Part shown: positions 33,934 to 46,150 of the stretch, piece by piece
Layout of the letters: every line of letters starts with the position of its first letter
Position numbering within the stretch: position 1 is the first letter of the stretch
Source of the DNA: Amaranthus tricolor
Taxonomy: Eukaryota > Streptophyta > Magnoliopsida > Caryophyllales > Amaranthaceae
Length of the DNA: 64,000 nucleotides
NCBI RefSeq assembly: GCF_026212465.1
Contig: NC_080053.1
Span: 9,098,815-9,162,814 of the forward strand
Direction: 5' to 3'
Notes under the pieces: model-generated
Told to the model about the DNA's origin: nothing
Databases searched by the model: none
The model's input: the letters and a program-made list of their open reading frames with translations, nothing else
Translations under genes and position numbers: made by a program

Positions 33934-34052
33934 GGGTGCGATCATACCTGCACTAATGCACCGGATCCCATCAGAACTCCGCAGTTAAGCGTGCTTGGGC
34001 GAGAGTAGTACTAGGATGGGTGACCTCCTGGGAAGTCCTCGTGTTGCACCCC
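33934..34052 (+). rRNA. 5S rRNA: 5S rRNA, copy 51 (A16T)
   Basis: A to T at position 16 (base 33949). By the standard fold this replaces the A16-U63 pair of helix II with U-U, a mild weakening. The spacer has a private gtgtagcgcgg; gg type, 18 T. C trailer with 10 T. Confidence 0.95.
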
Positions 34053-34607
34053 TTTTTCCCTCCTTTTTTTTTTATTTTTCTTATCTGTTTCCGCTGCACT
34101 TGAGCAAAAGGCATTTCAGTGGTTATCGTAGTATACTCCATGGAAGTAATTTTATTTATAAAAATATAACTCGCAACCGGGTCCCGACCTCGAATTTACG
34201 GGCACTCGAAAGATAGGACCCGTCGAGGCGGGTCGATGCGCATACGAACGAATTGTCCGAAAGAGGCGTGCGTCGGTGCGTTCGTGTAAGCGGAAATTGC
34301 ACCGGGTCCCGTCGGAAGTCCCCGCGGAAGCGCGCCCGGCATGGATGGCCTCTTGATTTCCAAGTGTTGCGCGGATTTCTTAAATATTTTGTCGCTTTTT
34401 TGTTGCGAGTTCACCTGGCTTTTAAAGCCGGCGGACTCTTTTGTGAATCGGACAATACCGGGAGGGTGAAAAACGGTATTTGGGAAGGAGAAGGCTCGAA
34501 ATTGGACTCTCGGCTGCGAATTTACGAGCTTTGGAATGCTCTGGTTTTTTTTTTTTTTTTTTTTGGGCGGCATTGCGCATGTAAACAAATTGCTACGGTG
34601 AATGAAC

Positions 34608-34726
34608 GGGTGCGATCATACCAGCACTAATGCACCGGATCCCATCAGAACTCCGCAGTTAAGCGTGCTTGGGCGAGAGTAGTACTAGGATGGGTGACCT
34701 CCTGGGAAGTCCTCGTGTTGCACCCC
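34608..34726 (+). rRNA. 5S rRNA: 5S rRNA, copy 52 (consensus)
   Basis: Consensus gene after an att/ac spacer with ccaagtg and 20 T. It opens the first copy of the five-unit repeat. C trailer. Confidence 0.97.
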
Positions 34727-35280
34727 TTTTTCCCTCCTTTTTTTTTTTTATTTTTCTTATCTGTTTCCGCTGCACTTGAGCAAAAGGCATTTCAGTGGTT
34801 ATCGTAGTATACTCCATGGAAGTAATTTTATTTATAAAAATATAACTCGCAACCGGGTCCCGACCTCGAATTTACGGGCACTCGAAAGATAGGACCCGTC
34901 GAGGCGGGTCGATGCGCATACGAACGAATTGTCCGAAAGAGGCGTGCGTCGGTGCGTTCGTGTAAGCGGAAATTGCACCGGGTCCCGTCGGAAGTCCCCG
35001 CGGAAGCGCGCCCGGCATGGATGGCCTCTTGATTTCCAAGTGTTGCGCGGTATTCTTAAATATTTTGTCGCTTTTTTGTTGCGAGTTCACCTGGCTTTTA
35101 AAGCCGGCGGACTCTTTTGTGAATCGGACAATACCGGGAGGGTGAAAAACGGTATTTGGGAAGGAGAAGGCTCGAAATTGGACTCTCGGCTGCGAATTTA
35201 CGAGCTTTGGAATGCTCTGGTTTTTTTTTTTTTTTTTGGGCGGCATTGCGCATGTAAACAAATTGCTACGGTGAATGAAC

Positions 35281-35399
35281 GGGTGCGATTATACCAGCAC
35301 TAATGCACCGGATCCCATCAGAACTCCGCAGTTAAGCGTGCTTGGGCGAGAGTAGTACTAGTATGGGTGACCTCCTGGGAAGTCCTCGTGTTGCACCCC
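35281..35399 (+). rRNA. 5S rRNA: 5S rRNA, copy 53 (T10, G82T)
   Basis: T10 and G82T (base 35362). Position 82 is in Box C and pairs with C94 in helix IV, so both TFIIIA contact and folding may suffer. tat/ac spacer with ccaagtg, 17 T; C trailer with 11 T. Confidence 0.95.
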
Positions 35400-35954
35400 T
35401 TTTTCCCTCCTTTTTTTTTTTATTTTTCTTATCTGTTTCCGCTGCACTTGAGCAAAAGGCATTTCAGTGGTTATCGTAGTATACTCCATGGAAGTAATTT
35501 TATTTATAAAAATATAACTCGCAACCGGGTCCCGACCTCGAATTTACGGGCACTCGAAAGATAGGACCCGTCGAGGCGGGTCGATGCGCATACGAACGAA
35601 TTGTCCGAAAGAGGCGTGCGTCGGTGCGTTCGTGTAAGCGGAAATTGCACCGGGTCCCGTCGGAAGTCCCCGCGGAAGCGCGCCCGGCATGGATGGCCTC
35701 TTGATTTCCTAGTGTTGCGCGGTTTTCTTAAATATTTTGTCGCTTTTTTGTTGCGAGTTCACCTGGCTTTTAAAGCCGGCGGACTCTTTTGTGAATCGGA
35801 CAATACCGGGAGGGTGAAAAACGGTATTTGGGAAGGAGAAGGCTCGAAATTGGACTCTCGGCTGCGAATTTACGAGCTTTGGAATGCTCTGGTTTTTTTT
35901 TTTTTTTTTTTGGGCGGCATTGCGCATGTAAACAAATTGCTACGGTGAATGAAC

Positions 35955-36073
35955 GGGTGCGATCATACCAGCACTAATGCACCGGATCCCATCAGAACTC
36001 CGCAGTTAAGCGTGCTTGGGCGAGAGTAGTACTAGGATGGGTGACCTCCTGGGAAGTCCTCGTGTTGCACCCC
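35955..36073 (+). rRNA. 5S rRNA: 5S rRNA, copy 54 (consensus)
   Basis: Consensus C10 gene although the spacer is ttt/ac; 19 T; C trailer with 11 T. Here the spacer type and the gene type are uncoupled. Confidence 0.97.
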
Positions 36074-36626
36074 TTTTTCCCTCCTTTTTTTTTTTATTTT
36101 TCTTATCTGTTTCCGCTGCACTTGAGCAAAAGGCATTTCAGTGGTTATCGTAGTATACTCCATGGAAGTAATTTTATTTATAAAAATATAACTCGCAACC
36201 GGGTCCCGACCTCGAATTTACGGGCACTCGAAAGATAGGACCCGTCGAGGCGGGTCGATGCGCATACGAACGAATTATCCGAAAGAGGCGTGCGTCGGTG
36301 CGTTCGTGTAAGCGGAAATTGCACCGGGTCCCGTCGGAAGTCCCCGCGGAAGCGCGCCCGGCATGGATGGCCTCTTGATTTCCAAGTGTTGCGCGGATTT
36401 CTTAAATATTTTGTCGCTTTTTTGTTGCGAGTTCACCTGGCTTTTAAAGCCGGCGGACTTTTTTGTGAATCGGACAATACCGGGAGGGTGAAAAACGGTA
36501 TTTGGGAAGGAGAAGGCTCGAAATTGGGGTCTCGGCTGCGAATTTACGAGCTTTGGAATGCTCTGGTTTTTTTTTTTTTTTTTGGGCGGCATTGCGCATG
36601 TAAACAAATTGCTACGGTGAATGAAC

Positions 36627-36745
36627 GGGTGCGATCATACCTGCACTAATGCACCGGATCCCATCAGAACTCCGCAGTTAAGCGTGCTTGGGCGAGAGTA
36701 GTACTAGGATGGGTGACCTCCTGGGAAGTCCTCGTGTTGCACCCC
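36627..36745 (+). rRNA. 5S rRNA: 5S rRNA, copy 55 (A16T)
   Basis: A16T (base 36642). The spacer has gaattatcc in place of gaattgtcc, shared only with copy 60, and a private ggactttttt near 36469. 17 T; C trailer with 12 T. Confidence 0.95.
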
Positions 36746-37298
36746 TTTTTCCCTCCTTTTTTTTTTTTATTTTTCTTATCTGTTTCCGCTGCACTTGAGC
36801 AAAAGGCATTTCAGTGGTTATCGTAGTATACTCCATGGAAGTAATTTTATTTATAAAAATATAACTCGCAACCGGGTCCCGACCTCGAATTTACGGGCAC
36901 TCGAAAGATAGGACCCGTCGAGGCGGGTCGATGCGCATACGAACGAATTGTCCGAAAGAGGCGTGCGTCGGTGCGTTCGTGTAAGCGGAAATTGCACCGG
37001 GTCCCGTCGGAAATCCCCGCGGAAGCGCGCCCGGCATGGATGGCCTCTTGATTTCCAAGTGTTGCGCGGATTTCTTAAATATTTTGTCGCTTTTTTGTTG
37101 AAAGTTCACCTGGCTTTTAAAGCCGGCGGACTCTTTTGTGAATCGGACAATACCGGGAGGGTGAAAAACGGTATTTGGGAAGGAGAAGGCTCGAAATTGG
37201 GGTCTCGGCTGCGAATTTACGAGCTTTGGAATGCTCTGGTTTTTTTTTTTTTTTTGGGCGGCATTGCGCATGTAAACAAATTGCTACGGTGAATGAAC

Positions 37299-37417
37299 GG
37301 GTGCGATTATACCAGCACTAATGCACCGGATCCCATCAGAACTCCGCAGTTAAGCGTGCTTGGGCGAGAGTAGTACTAGTATGGGTGACCTCCTGGGAAG
37401 TCCTCGTGTTGCACCCC
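37299..37417 (+). rRNA. 5S rRNA: 5S rRNA, copy 56 (T10, G82T)
   Basis: T10 and G82T (base 37380). The spacer is gg type with ggaaatcc and gttgaaagttc, the form that precedes A16T or consensus genes elsewhere, so the gene and its spacer look recombined. 16 T; C trailer. Confidence 0.95.
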
Positions 37418-37973
37418 TTTTTCCCTCCTTTTTTTTTTTTATTTTTCTTATCTGTTTCCGCTGCACTTGAGCAAAAGGCATTTCAGTGGTTATCGTAGTA
37501 TACTCCATGGAAGTAATTTTATTTATAAAAATATAACTCGCAACCGGGTCCCGACCTCGAATTTACGGGCACTCGAAAGATAGGACCCGTCGAGGCGGGT
37601 CGATGCGCATACGAACGAATTGTCCGAAAGAGGCGTGCGTCGGTGCGTTCGTGTAAGCGGAAATTGCACCGGGTCCCGTCGGAAGTCCCCGCGGAAGCGC
37701 GCCCGGCATGGATGGCCTCTTGATTTCCAAGTGTTGCGCGGATTTCTTAAATATTTTGTCGCTTTTTTGTTGCGAGTTCACCTGGCTTTTAAAGCCGGCG
37801 GACTCTTTTGTGAATCGGACAATACCGGGAGGGTGAAAAACGGTATTTGGGAAGGAGAAGGCTCGAAATTGGACTCTCGGCTGCGAATTTACGAGCTTTG
37901 GAATGCTCTGGTTTTTTTTTTTTTTTTTTTGGGCGGCATTGCGCATGTAAACAAATTGCTACGGTGAATGAAC

Positions 37974-38092
37974 GGGTGCGATCATACCAGCACTAATGCA
38001 CCGGATCCCATCAGAACTCCGCAGTTAAGCGTGCTTGGGCGAGAGTAGTACTAGGATGGGTGACCTCCTGGGAAGTCCTCGTGTTGCACCCC
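37974..38092 (+). rRNA. 5S rRNA: 5S rRNA, copy 57 (consensus)
   Basis: Consensus gene after an att/ac spacer with 19 T, the counterpart of copy 52 one five-unit period (3366 bp) later. C trailer. Confidence 0.97.
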
Positions 38093-38646
38093 TTTTTCCC
38101 TCCTTTTTTTTTTTTATTTTTCTTATCTGTTTCCGCTGCACTTGAGCAAAAGGCATTTCAGTGGTTATCGTAGTATACTCCATGGAAGTAATTTTATTTA
38201 TAAAAATATAACTCGCAACCGGGTCCCGACCTCGAATTTACGGGCACTCGAAAGATAGGACCCGTCGAGGCGGGTCGATGCGCATACGAACGAATTGTCC
38301 GAAAGAGGCGTGCGTCGGTGCGTTCGTGTAAGCGGAAATTGCACCGGGTCCCGTCGGAAGTCCCCGCGGAAGCGCGCCCGGCATGGATGGCCTCTTGATT
38401 TCCAAGTGTTGCGCGGTATTCTTAAATATTTTGTCGCTTTTTTGTTGCGAGTTCACCTGGCTTTTAAAGCCGGCGGACTCTTTTGTGAATCGGACAATAC
38501 CGGGAGGGTGAAAAACGGTATTTGGGAAGGAGAAGGCTCGAAATTGGACTCTCGGCTGCGAATTTACGAGCTTTGGAATGCTCTGGTTTTTTTTTTTTTT
38601 TTTGGGCGGCATTGCGCATGTAAACAAATTGCTACGGTGAATGAAC

Positions 38647-38765
38647 GGGTGCGATTATACCAGCACTAATGCACCGGATCCCATCAGAACTCCGCAGTTA
38701 AGCGTGCTTGGGCGAGAGTAGTACTAGTATGGGTGACCTCCTGGGAAGTCCTCGTGTTGCACCCC
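38647..38765 (+). rRNA. 5S rRNA: 5S rRNA, copy 58 (T10, G82T)
   Basis: T10 and G82T (base 38728) after a tat/ac spacer with 17 T, the counterpart of copy 53. C trailer. Confidence 0.95.
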
Positions 38766-39320
38766 TTTTTCCCTCCTTTTTTTTTTTTATTTTTCTTATC
38801 TGTTTCCGCTGCACTTGAGCAAAAGGCATTTCAGTGGTTATCGTAGTATACTCCATGGAAGTAATTTTATTTATAAAAATATAACTCGCAACCGGGTCCC
38901 GACCTCGAATTTACGGGCACTCGAAAGATAGGACCCGTCGAGGCGGGTCGATGCGCATACGAACGAATTGTCCGAAAGAGGCGTGCGTCGGTGCGTTCGT
39001 GTAAGCGGAAATTGCACCGGGTCCCGTCGGAAGTCCCCGCGGAAGCGCGCCCGGCATGGATGGCCTCTTGATTTCCTAGTGTTGCGCGGTTTTCTTAAAT
39101 ATTTTGTCGCTTTTTTGTTGCGAGTTCACCTGGCTTTTAAAGCCGGCGGACTCTTTTGTGAATCGGACAATACCGGGAGGGTGAAAAACGGTATTTGGGA
39201 AGGAGAAGGCTCGAAATTGGACTCTCGGCTGCGAATTTACGAGCTTTGGAATGCTCTGGTTTTTTTTTTTTTTTTTTGGGCGGCATTGCGCATGTAAACA
39301 AATTGCTACGGTGAATGAAC

Positions 39321-39439
39321 GGGTGCGATCATACCAGCACTAATGCACCGGATCCCATCAGAACTCCGCAGTTAAGCGTGCTTGGGCGAGAGTAGTACTA
39401 GGATGGGTGACCTCCTGGGAAGTCCTCGTGTTGCACCCC
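39321..39439 (+). rRNA. 5S rRNA: 5S rRNA, copy 59 (consensus)
   Basis: Consensus gene after a ttt/ac spacer with 18 T, the counterpart of copy 54. C trailer. Confidence 0.97.
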
Positions 39440-39992
39440 TTTTTCCCTCCTTTTTTTTTTTTATTTTTCTTATCTGTTTCCGCTGCACTTGAGCAAAAGG
39501 CATTTCAGTGGTTATCGTAGTATACTCCATGGAAGTAATTTTATTTATAAAAATATAACTCGCAACCGGGTCCCGACCTCGAATTTACGGGCACTCGAAA
39601 GATAGGACCCGTCGAGGCGGGTCGATGCGCATACGAACGAATTATCCGAAAGAGGCGTGCGTCGGTGCGTTCGTGTAAGCGGAAATTGCACCGGGTCCCG
39701 TCGGAAGTCCCCGCGGAAGCGCGCCCGGCATGGATGGCCTCTTGATTTCCAAGTGTTGCGCGGATTTCTTAAATATTTTGTCGCTTTTTTGTTGCGAGTT
39801 CACCTGGCTTTTAAAGCCGGCGGACTCTTTTGTGAATCGGACAATACCGGGAGGGTGAAAAACGGTATTTGGGAAGGAGAAGGCTCGAAATTGGGGTCTC
39901 GGCTGCGAATTTACGAGCTTTGGAATGCTCTGGTTTTTTTTTTTTTTTTGGGCGGCATTGCGCATGTAAACAAATTGCTACGGTGAATGAAC

Positions 39993-40111
39993 GGGTGCGA
40001 TCATACCTGCACTAATGCACCGGATCCCATCAGAACTCCGCAGTTAAGCGTGCTTGGGCGAGAGTAGTACTAGGATGGGTGACCTCCTGGGAAGTCCTCG
40101 TGTTGCACCCC
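39993..40111 (+). rRNA. 5S rRNA: 5S rRNA, copy 60 (A16T)
   Basis: A16T (base 40008) after a gg spacer with gaattatcc and 16 T, the counterpart of copy 55. C trailer with 11 T. Confidence 0.95.
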
Positions 40112-40664
40112 TTTTTCCCTCCTTTTTTTTTTTATTTTTCTTATCTGTTTCCGCTGCACTTGAGCAAAAGACATTTCAGTGGTTATCGTAGTATACTCCA
40201 TGGAAGTAATTTTATTTATAAAAATATAACTCGCAACCGGGTCCCGACCTCGAATTTACGGGCACTCGAAAGATAGGACCCGTCGAGGCGGGTCGATGCG
40301 CATACGAACGAATTGTCCGAAAGAGGCGTGCGTCGGTGCGTTCGTGTAAGCGGAAATTGCACCGGGTCCCGTCGGAAATCCCCGCGGAAGCGCGCCCGGC
40401 ATGGATGGCCTCTTGATTTCCAAGTGTTGCGCGGTTTTCTTAAATATTTTGTCGCTTTTTTGTTGAAAGTTCACCTGGCTTTTAAAGCCGGCGGACTCTT
40501 TTGTGAATCGGACAATACCGGGAGGGTGAAAAACGGTATTTGGGAAGGAGAAGGCTCGAAATTGGGGTCTCGGCTGCGAATTTACGAGCTTTGGAATGCT
40601 CTGGTTTTTTTTTTTTTTTTTGGGCGGCATTGCGCATGTAAACAAATTGCTACGGTGAATGAAC

Positions 40665-40783
40665 GGGTGCGATCATACCTGCACTAATGCACCGGATCCC
40701 ATCAGAACTCCGCAGTTAAGCGTGCTTGGGCGAGAGTAGTACTAGGATGGGTGACCTCCTGGGAAGTCCTCGTGTTGCACCCC
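40665..40783 (+). rRNA. 5S rRNA: 5S rRNA, copy 61 (A16T)
   Basis: A16T (base 40680). The spacer has ggaaatcc, gttgaaagttc, ttt with gg, and a private caaaagacatt. 17 T. It takes the place of copy 56 in the second five-unit repeat but carries a different gene. C trailer with 11 T. Confidence 0.95.
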
Positions 40784-41336
40784 TTTTTCCCTCCTTTTTT
40801 TTTTTATTTTTCTTATCTGTTTCCGCTGCACTTGAGCAAAAGGCATTTCAGTGGTTATCGTAGTATACTCCATGGAAGTAATTTTATTTATAAAAATATA
40901 ACTCGCAACCGGGTCCCGACCTCGAATTTACGGGCACTCGAAAGATAGGACCCGTCGAGGCGGGTCGATGCGCATACGAACGAATTGTCCGAAAGAGGCG
41001 TGCGTCGGTGCGTTCGTGTAAGCGGAAATTGCACCGGGTCCCGTCGGAAATCCCCGCGGAAGCGCGCCCGGCATGGATGGCCTCTTGATTTCCAAGTGTT
41101 GCGCGGATTTCTTAAATATTTTGTCGCTTTTTTGTTGAAAGTTCACCTGGCTTTTAAAGCCGGCGGACTCTTTTGTGAATCGGACAATACCGGGAGGGTG
41201 AAAAACGGTATTTGGGAAGGAGAAGGCTCGAAATTGGGGTCTCGGCTGCGAATTTACGAGCTTTGGAATGCTCTGGTTTTTTTTTTTTTTTTTGGGCGGC
41301 ATTGCGCATGTAAACAAATTGCTACGGTGAATGAAC

Positions 41337-41455
41337 GGGTGCGATCATACCAGCACTAATGCACCGGATCCCATCAGAACTCCGCAGTTAAGCGTGCTTG
41401 GGCGAGAGTAGTACTAGGATGGGTGACCTCCTGGGAAGTCCTCGTGTTGCACCCC
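41337..41455 (+). rRNA. 5S rRNA: 5S rRNA, copy 62 (consensus)
   Basis: Consensus gene after a gg spacer with ggaaatcc and gttgaaagttc, 17 T. It stands at the left edge of the uniform block. C trailer. Confidence 0.97.
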
Positions 41456-42007
41456 TTTTTCCCTCCTTTTTTTTTTTTATTTTTCTTATCTGTTTCCGCT
41501 GCACTTGAGCAAAAGGCATTTCAGTGGTTATCGTAGTATACTCCATGGAAGTAATTTTATTTATAAAAATATAACTCGCAACCGGGTCCCGACCTCGAAT
41601 TTACGGGCACTCGAAAGATAGGACCCGTCGAGGCGGGTCGATGCGCATACGAACGAATTGTCCGAAAGAGGCGTGCGTCGGTGCGTTCGTGTAAGCGGAA
41701 ATTGCACCGGGTCCCGTCGGAAGTCCCCGCGGAAGCGCGCCCGGCATGGATGGCCTCTTGATTTCCTAGTGTTGCGCGGATTTCTTAAATATTTTGTCGC
41801 TTTTTTGTTGCGAGTTCACCTGGCTTTTAAAGCCGGCGGACTCTTTTGTGAATCGGACAATACCGGGAGGGTGAAAAACGGTATTTGGGAAGGAGAAGGC
41901 TCGAAATTGGGGTCTCGGCTGCGAATTTACGAGCTTTGGAATGCTCTGGTTTTTTTTTTTTTTTGGGCGGCATTGCGCATGTAAACAAATTGCTACGGTG
42001 AATGAAC

Positions 42008-42126
42008 GGGTGCGATCATACCAGCACTAATGCACCGGATCCCATCAGAACTCCGCAGTTAAGCGTGCTTGGGCGAGAGTAGTACTAGGATGGGTGACCT
42101 CCTGGGAAGTCCTCGTGTTGCACCCC
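42008..42126 (+). rRNA. 5S rRNA: 5S rRNA, copy 63 (consensus)
   Basis: First gene of the uniform block; gg/att spacer with cctagtg and 15 T; C trailer with 12 T. Confidence 0.97.
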
Positions 42127-42678
42127 TTTTTCCCTCCTTTTTTTTTTTTATTTTTCTTATCTGTTTCCGCTGCACTTGAGCAAAAGGCATTTCAGTGGTT
42201 ATCGTAGTATACTCCATGGAAGTAATTTTATTTATAAAAATATAACTCGCAACCGGGTCCCGACCTCGAATTTACGGGCACTCGAAAGATAGGACCCGTC
42301 GAGGCGGGTCGATGCGCATACGAACGAATTGTCCGAAAGAGGCGTGCGTCGGTGCGTTCGTGTAAGCGGAAATTGCACCGGGTCCCGTCGGAAGTCCCCG
42401 CGGAAGCGCGCCCGGCATGGATGGCCTCTTGATTTCCTAGTGTTGCGCGGATTTCTTAAATATTTTGTCGCTTTTTTGTTGCGAGTTCACCTGGCTTTTA
42501 AAGCCGGCGGACTCTTTTGTGAATCGGACAATACCGGGAGGGTGAAAAACGGTATTTGGGAAGGAGAAGGCTCGAAATTGGGGTCTCGGCTGCGAATTTA
42601 CGAGCTTTGGAATGCTCTGGTTTTTTTTTTTTTTTGGGCGGCATTGCGCATGTAAACAAATTGCTACGGTGAATGAAC

Positions 42679-42797
42679 GGGTGCGATCATACCAGCACTA
42701 ATGCACCGGATCCCATCAGAACTCCGCAGTTAAGCGTGCTTGGGCGAGAGTAGTACTAGGATGGGTGACCTCCTGGGAAGTCCTCGTGTTGCACCCC
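42679..42797 (+). rRNA. 5S rRNA: 5S rRNA, copy 64 (consensus)
   Basis: Uniform block; indistinguishable from copy 63, 15 T. Confidence 0.97.
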
Positions 42798-43349
42798 TTT
42801 TTCCCTCCTTTTTTTTTTTTATTTTTCTTATCTGTTTCCGCTGCACTTGAGCAAAAGGCATTTCAGTGGTTATCGTAGTATACTCCATGGAAGTAATTTT
42901 ATTTATAAAAATATAACTCGCAACCGGGTCCCGACCTCGAATTTACGGGCACTCGAAAGATAGGACCCGTCGAGGCGGGTCGATGCGCATACGAACGAAT
43001 TGTCCGAAAGAGGCGTGCGTCGGTGCGTTCGTGTAAGCGGAAATTGCACCGGGTCCCGTCGGAAGTCCCCGCGGAAGCGCGCCCGGCATGGATGGCCTCT
43101 TGATTTCCTAGTGTTGCGCGGATTTCTTAAATATTTTGTCGCTTTTTTGTTGCGAGTTCACCTGGCTTTTAAAGCCGGCGGACTCTTTTGTGAATCGGAC
43201 AATACCGGGAGGGTGAAAAACGGTATTTGGGAAGGAGAAGGCTCGAAATTGGGGTCTCGGCTGCGAATTTACGAGCTTTGGAATGCTCTGGTTTTTTTTT
43301 TTTTTTGGGCGGCATTGCGCATGTAAACAAATTGCTACGGTGAATGAAC

Positions 43350-43468
43350 GGGTGCGATCATACCAGCACTAATGCACCGGATCCCATCAGAACTCCGCAG
43401 TTAAGCGTGCTTGGGCGAGAGTAGTACTAGGATGGGTGACCTCCTGGGAAGTCCTCGTGTTGCACCCC
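43350..43468 (+). rRNA. 5S rRNA: 5S rRNA, copy 65 (consensus)
   Basis: Uniform block, 15 T. Confidence 0.97.
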
Positions 43469-44019
43469 TTTTTCCCTCCTTTTTTTTTTTTATTTTTCTT
43501 ATCTGTTTCCGCTGCACTTGAGCAAAAGGCATTTCAGTGGTTATCGTAGTATACTCCATGGAAGTAATTTTATTTATAAAAATATAACTCGCAACCGGGT
43601 CCCGACCTCGAATTTACGGGCACTCGAAAGATAGGACCCGTCGAGGCGGGTCGATGCGCATACGAACGAATTGTCCGAAAGAGGCGTGCGTCGGTGCGTT
43701 CGTGTAAGCGGAAATTGCACCGGGTCCCGTCGGAAGTCCCCGCGGAAGCGCGCCCGGCATGGATGGCCTCTTGATTTCCTAGTGTTGCGCGGATTTCTTA
43801 AATATTTTGTCGCTTTTTTGTTGCGAGTTCACCTGGCTTTTAAAGCCGGCGGACTCTTTTGTGAATCGGACAATACCGGGAGGGTGAAAAACGGTATTTG
43901 GGAAGGAGAAGGCTCGAAATTGGGGTCTCGGCTGCGAATTTACGAGCTTTGGAATGCTCTGGTTTTTTTTTTTTTTGGGCGGCATTGCGCATGTAAACAA
44001 ATTGCTACGGTGAATGAAC

Positions 44020-44138
44020 GGGTGCGATCATACCAGCACTAATGCACCGGATCCCATCAGAACTCCGCAGTTAAGCGTGCTTGGGCGAGAGTAGTACTAG
44101 GATGGGTGACCTCCTGGGAAGTCCTCGTGTTGCACCCC
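44020..44138 (+). rRNA. 5S rRNA: 5S rRNA, copy 66 (consensus)
   Basis: Uniform block; differs from its neighbours by a T tract of 14. Confidence 0.97.
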
Positions 44139-44690
44139 TTTTTCCCTCCTTTTTTTTTTTTATTTTTCTTATCTGTTTCCGCTGCACTTGAGCAAAAGGC
44201 ATTTCAGTGGTTATCGTAGTATACTCCATGGAAGTAATTTTATTTATAAAAATATAACTCGCAACCGGGTCCCGACCTCGAATTTACGGGCACTCGAAAG
44301 ATAGGACCCGTCGAGGCGGGTCGATGCGCATACGAACGAATTGTCCGAAAGAGGCGTGCGTCGGTGCGTTCGTGTAAGCGGAAATTGCACCGGGTCCCGT
44401 CGGAAGTCCCCGCGGAAGCGCGCCCGGCATGGATGGCCTCTTGATTTCCTAGTGTTGCGCGGATTTCTTAAATATTTTGTCGCTTTTTTGTTGCGAGTTC
44501 ACCTGGCTTTTAAAGCCGGCGGACTCTTTTGTGAATCGGACAATACCGGGAGGGTGAAAAACGGTATTTGGGAAGGAGAAGGCTCGAAATTGGGGTCTCG
44601 GCTGCGAATTTACGAGCTTTGGAATGCTCTGGTTTTTTTTTTTTTTTGGGCGGCATTGCGCATGTAAACAAATTGCTACGGTGAATGAAC

Positions 44691-44809
44691 GGGTGCGATC
44701 ATACCAGCACTAATGCACCGGATCCCATCAGAACTCCGCAGTTAAGCGTGCTTGGGCGAGAGTAGTACTAGGATGGGTGACCTCCTGGGAAGTCCTCGTG
44801 TTGCACCCC
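44691..44809 (+). rRNA. 5S rRNA: 5S rRNA, copy 67 (consensus)
   Basis: Uniform block, 15 T. Confidence 0.97.
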
Positions 44810-45360
44810 TTTTTCCCTCCTTTTTTTTTTTTATTTTTCTTATCTGTTTCCGCTGCACTTGAGCAAAAGGCATTTCAGTGGTTATCGTAGTATACTCCAT
44901 GGAAGTAATTTTATTTATAAAAATATAACTCGCAACCGGGTCCCGACCTCGAATTTACGGGCACTCGAAAGATAGGACCCGTCGAGGCGGGTCGATGCGC
45001 ATACGAACGAATTGTCCGAAAGAGGCGTGCGTCGGTGCGTTCGTGTAAGCGGAAATTGCACCGGGTCCCGTCGGAAGTCCCCGCGGAAGCGCGCCCGGCA
45101 TGGATGGCCTCTTGATTTCCTAGTGTTGCGCGGATTTCTTAAATATTTTGTCGCTTTTTTGTTGCGAGTTCACCTGGCTTTTAAAGCCGGCGGACTCTTT
45201 TGTGAATCGGACAATACCGGGAGGGTGAAAAACGGTATTTGGGAAGGAGAAGGCTCGAAATTGGGGTCTCGGCTGCGAATTTACGAGCTTTGGAATGCTC
45301 TGGTTTTTTTTTTTTTTGGGCGGCATTGCGCATGTAAACAAATTGCTACGGTGAATGAAC

Positions 45361-45479
45361 GGGTGCGATCATACCAGCACTAATGCACCGGATCCCATCA
45401 GAACTCCGCAGTTAAGCGTGCTTGGGCGAGAGTAGTACTAGGATGGGTGACCTCCTGGGAAGTCCTCGTGTTGCACCCC
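45361..45479 (+). rRNA. 5S rRNA: 5S rRNA, copy 68 (consensus)
   Basis: Uniform block, 14 T like copy 66. Confidence 0.97.
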
Positions 45480-46031
45480 TTTTTCCCTCCTTTTTTTTTT
45501 TTATTTTTCTTATCTGTTTCCGCTGCACTTGAGCAAAAGGCATTTCAGTGGTTATCGTAGTATACTCCATGGAAGTAATTTTATTTATAAAAATATAACT
45601 CGCAACCGGGTCCCGACCTCGAATTTACGGGCACTCGAAAGATAGGACCCGTCGAGGCGGGTCGATGCGCATACGAACGAATTGTCCGAAAGAGGCGTGC
45701 GTCGGTGCGTTCGTGTAAGCGGAAATTGCACCGGGTCCCGTCGGAAGTCCCCGCGGAAGCGCGCCCGGCATGGATGGCCTCTTGATTTCCTAGTGTTGCG
45801 CGGATTTCTTAAATATTTTGTCGCTTTTTTGTTGCGAGTTCACCTGGCTTTTAAAGCCGGCGGACTCTTTTGTGAATCGGACAATACCGGGAGGGTGAAA
45901 AACGGTATTTGGGAAGGAGAAGGCTCGAAATTGGGGTCTCGGCTGCGAATTTACGAGCTTTGGAATGCTCTGGTTTTTTTTTTTTTTTGGGCGGCATTGC
46001 GCATGTAAACAAATTGCTACGGTGAATGAAC

Positions 46032-46150
46032 GGGTGCGATCATACCAGCACTAATGCACCGGATCCCATCAGAACTCCGCAGTTAAGCGTGCTTGGGCGA
46101 GAGTAGTACTAGGATGGGTGACCTCCTGGGAAGTCCTCGTGTTGCACCCC
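46032..46150 (+). rRNA. 5S rRNA: 5S rRNA, copy 69 (consensus)
   Basis: Uniform block, 15 T. Confidence 0.97.

Larger units (their letters stand above)
34608..41336 (+). repeat. Five-unit higher-order repeat, two periods
   Basis: Copies 52-56 and 57-61 carry the same ordered series of spacer marks: att/ac with 19-20 T; tat/ac; ttt/ac with cctagtg; gaattatcc; ggaaatcc with gttgaaagttc. The periods are 3366 and 3363 bp. The genes also match in order (consensus, G82T, consensus, A16T), apart from the fifth, which is G82T in the first period and A16T in the second. Confidence 0.8.
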
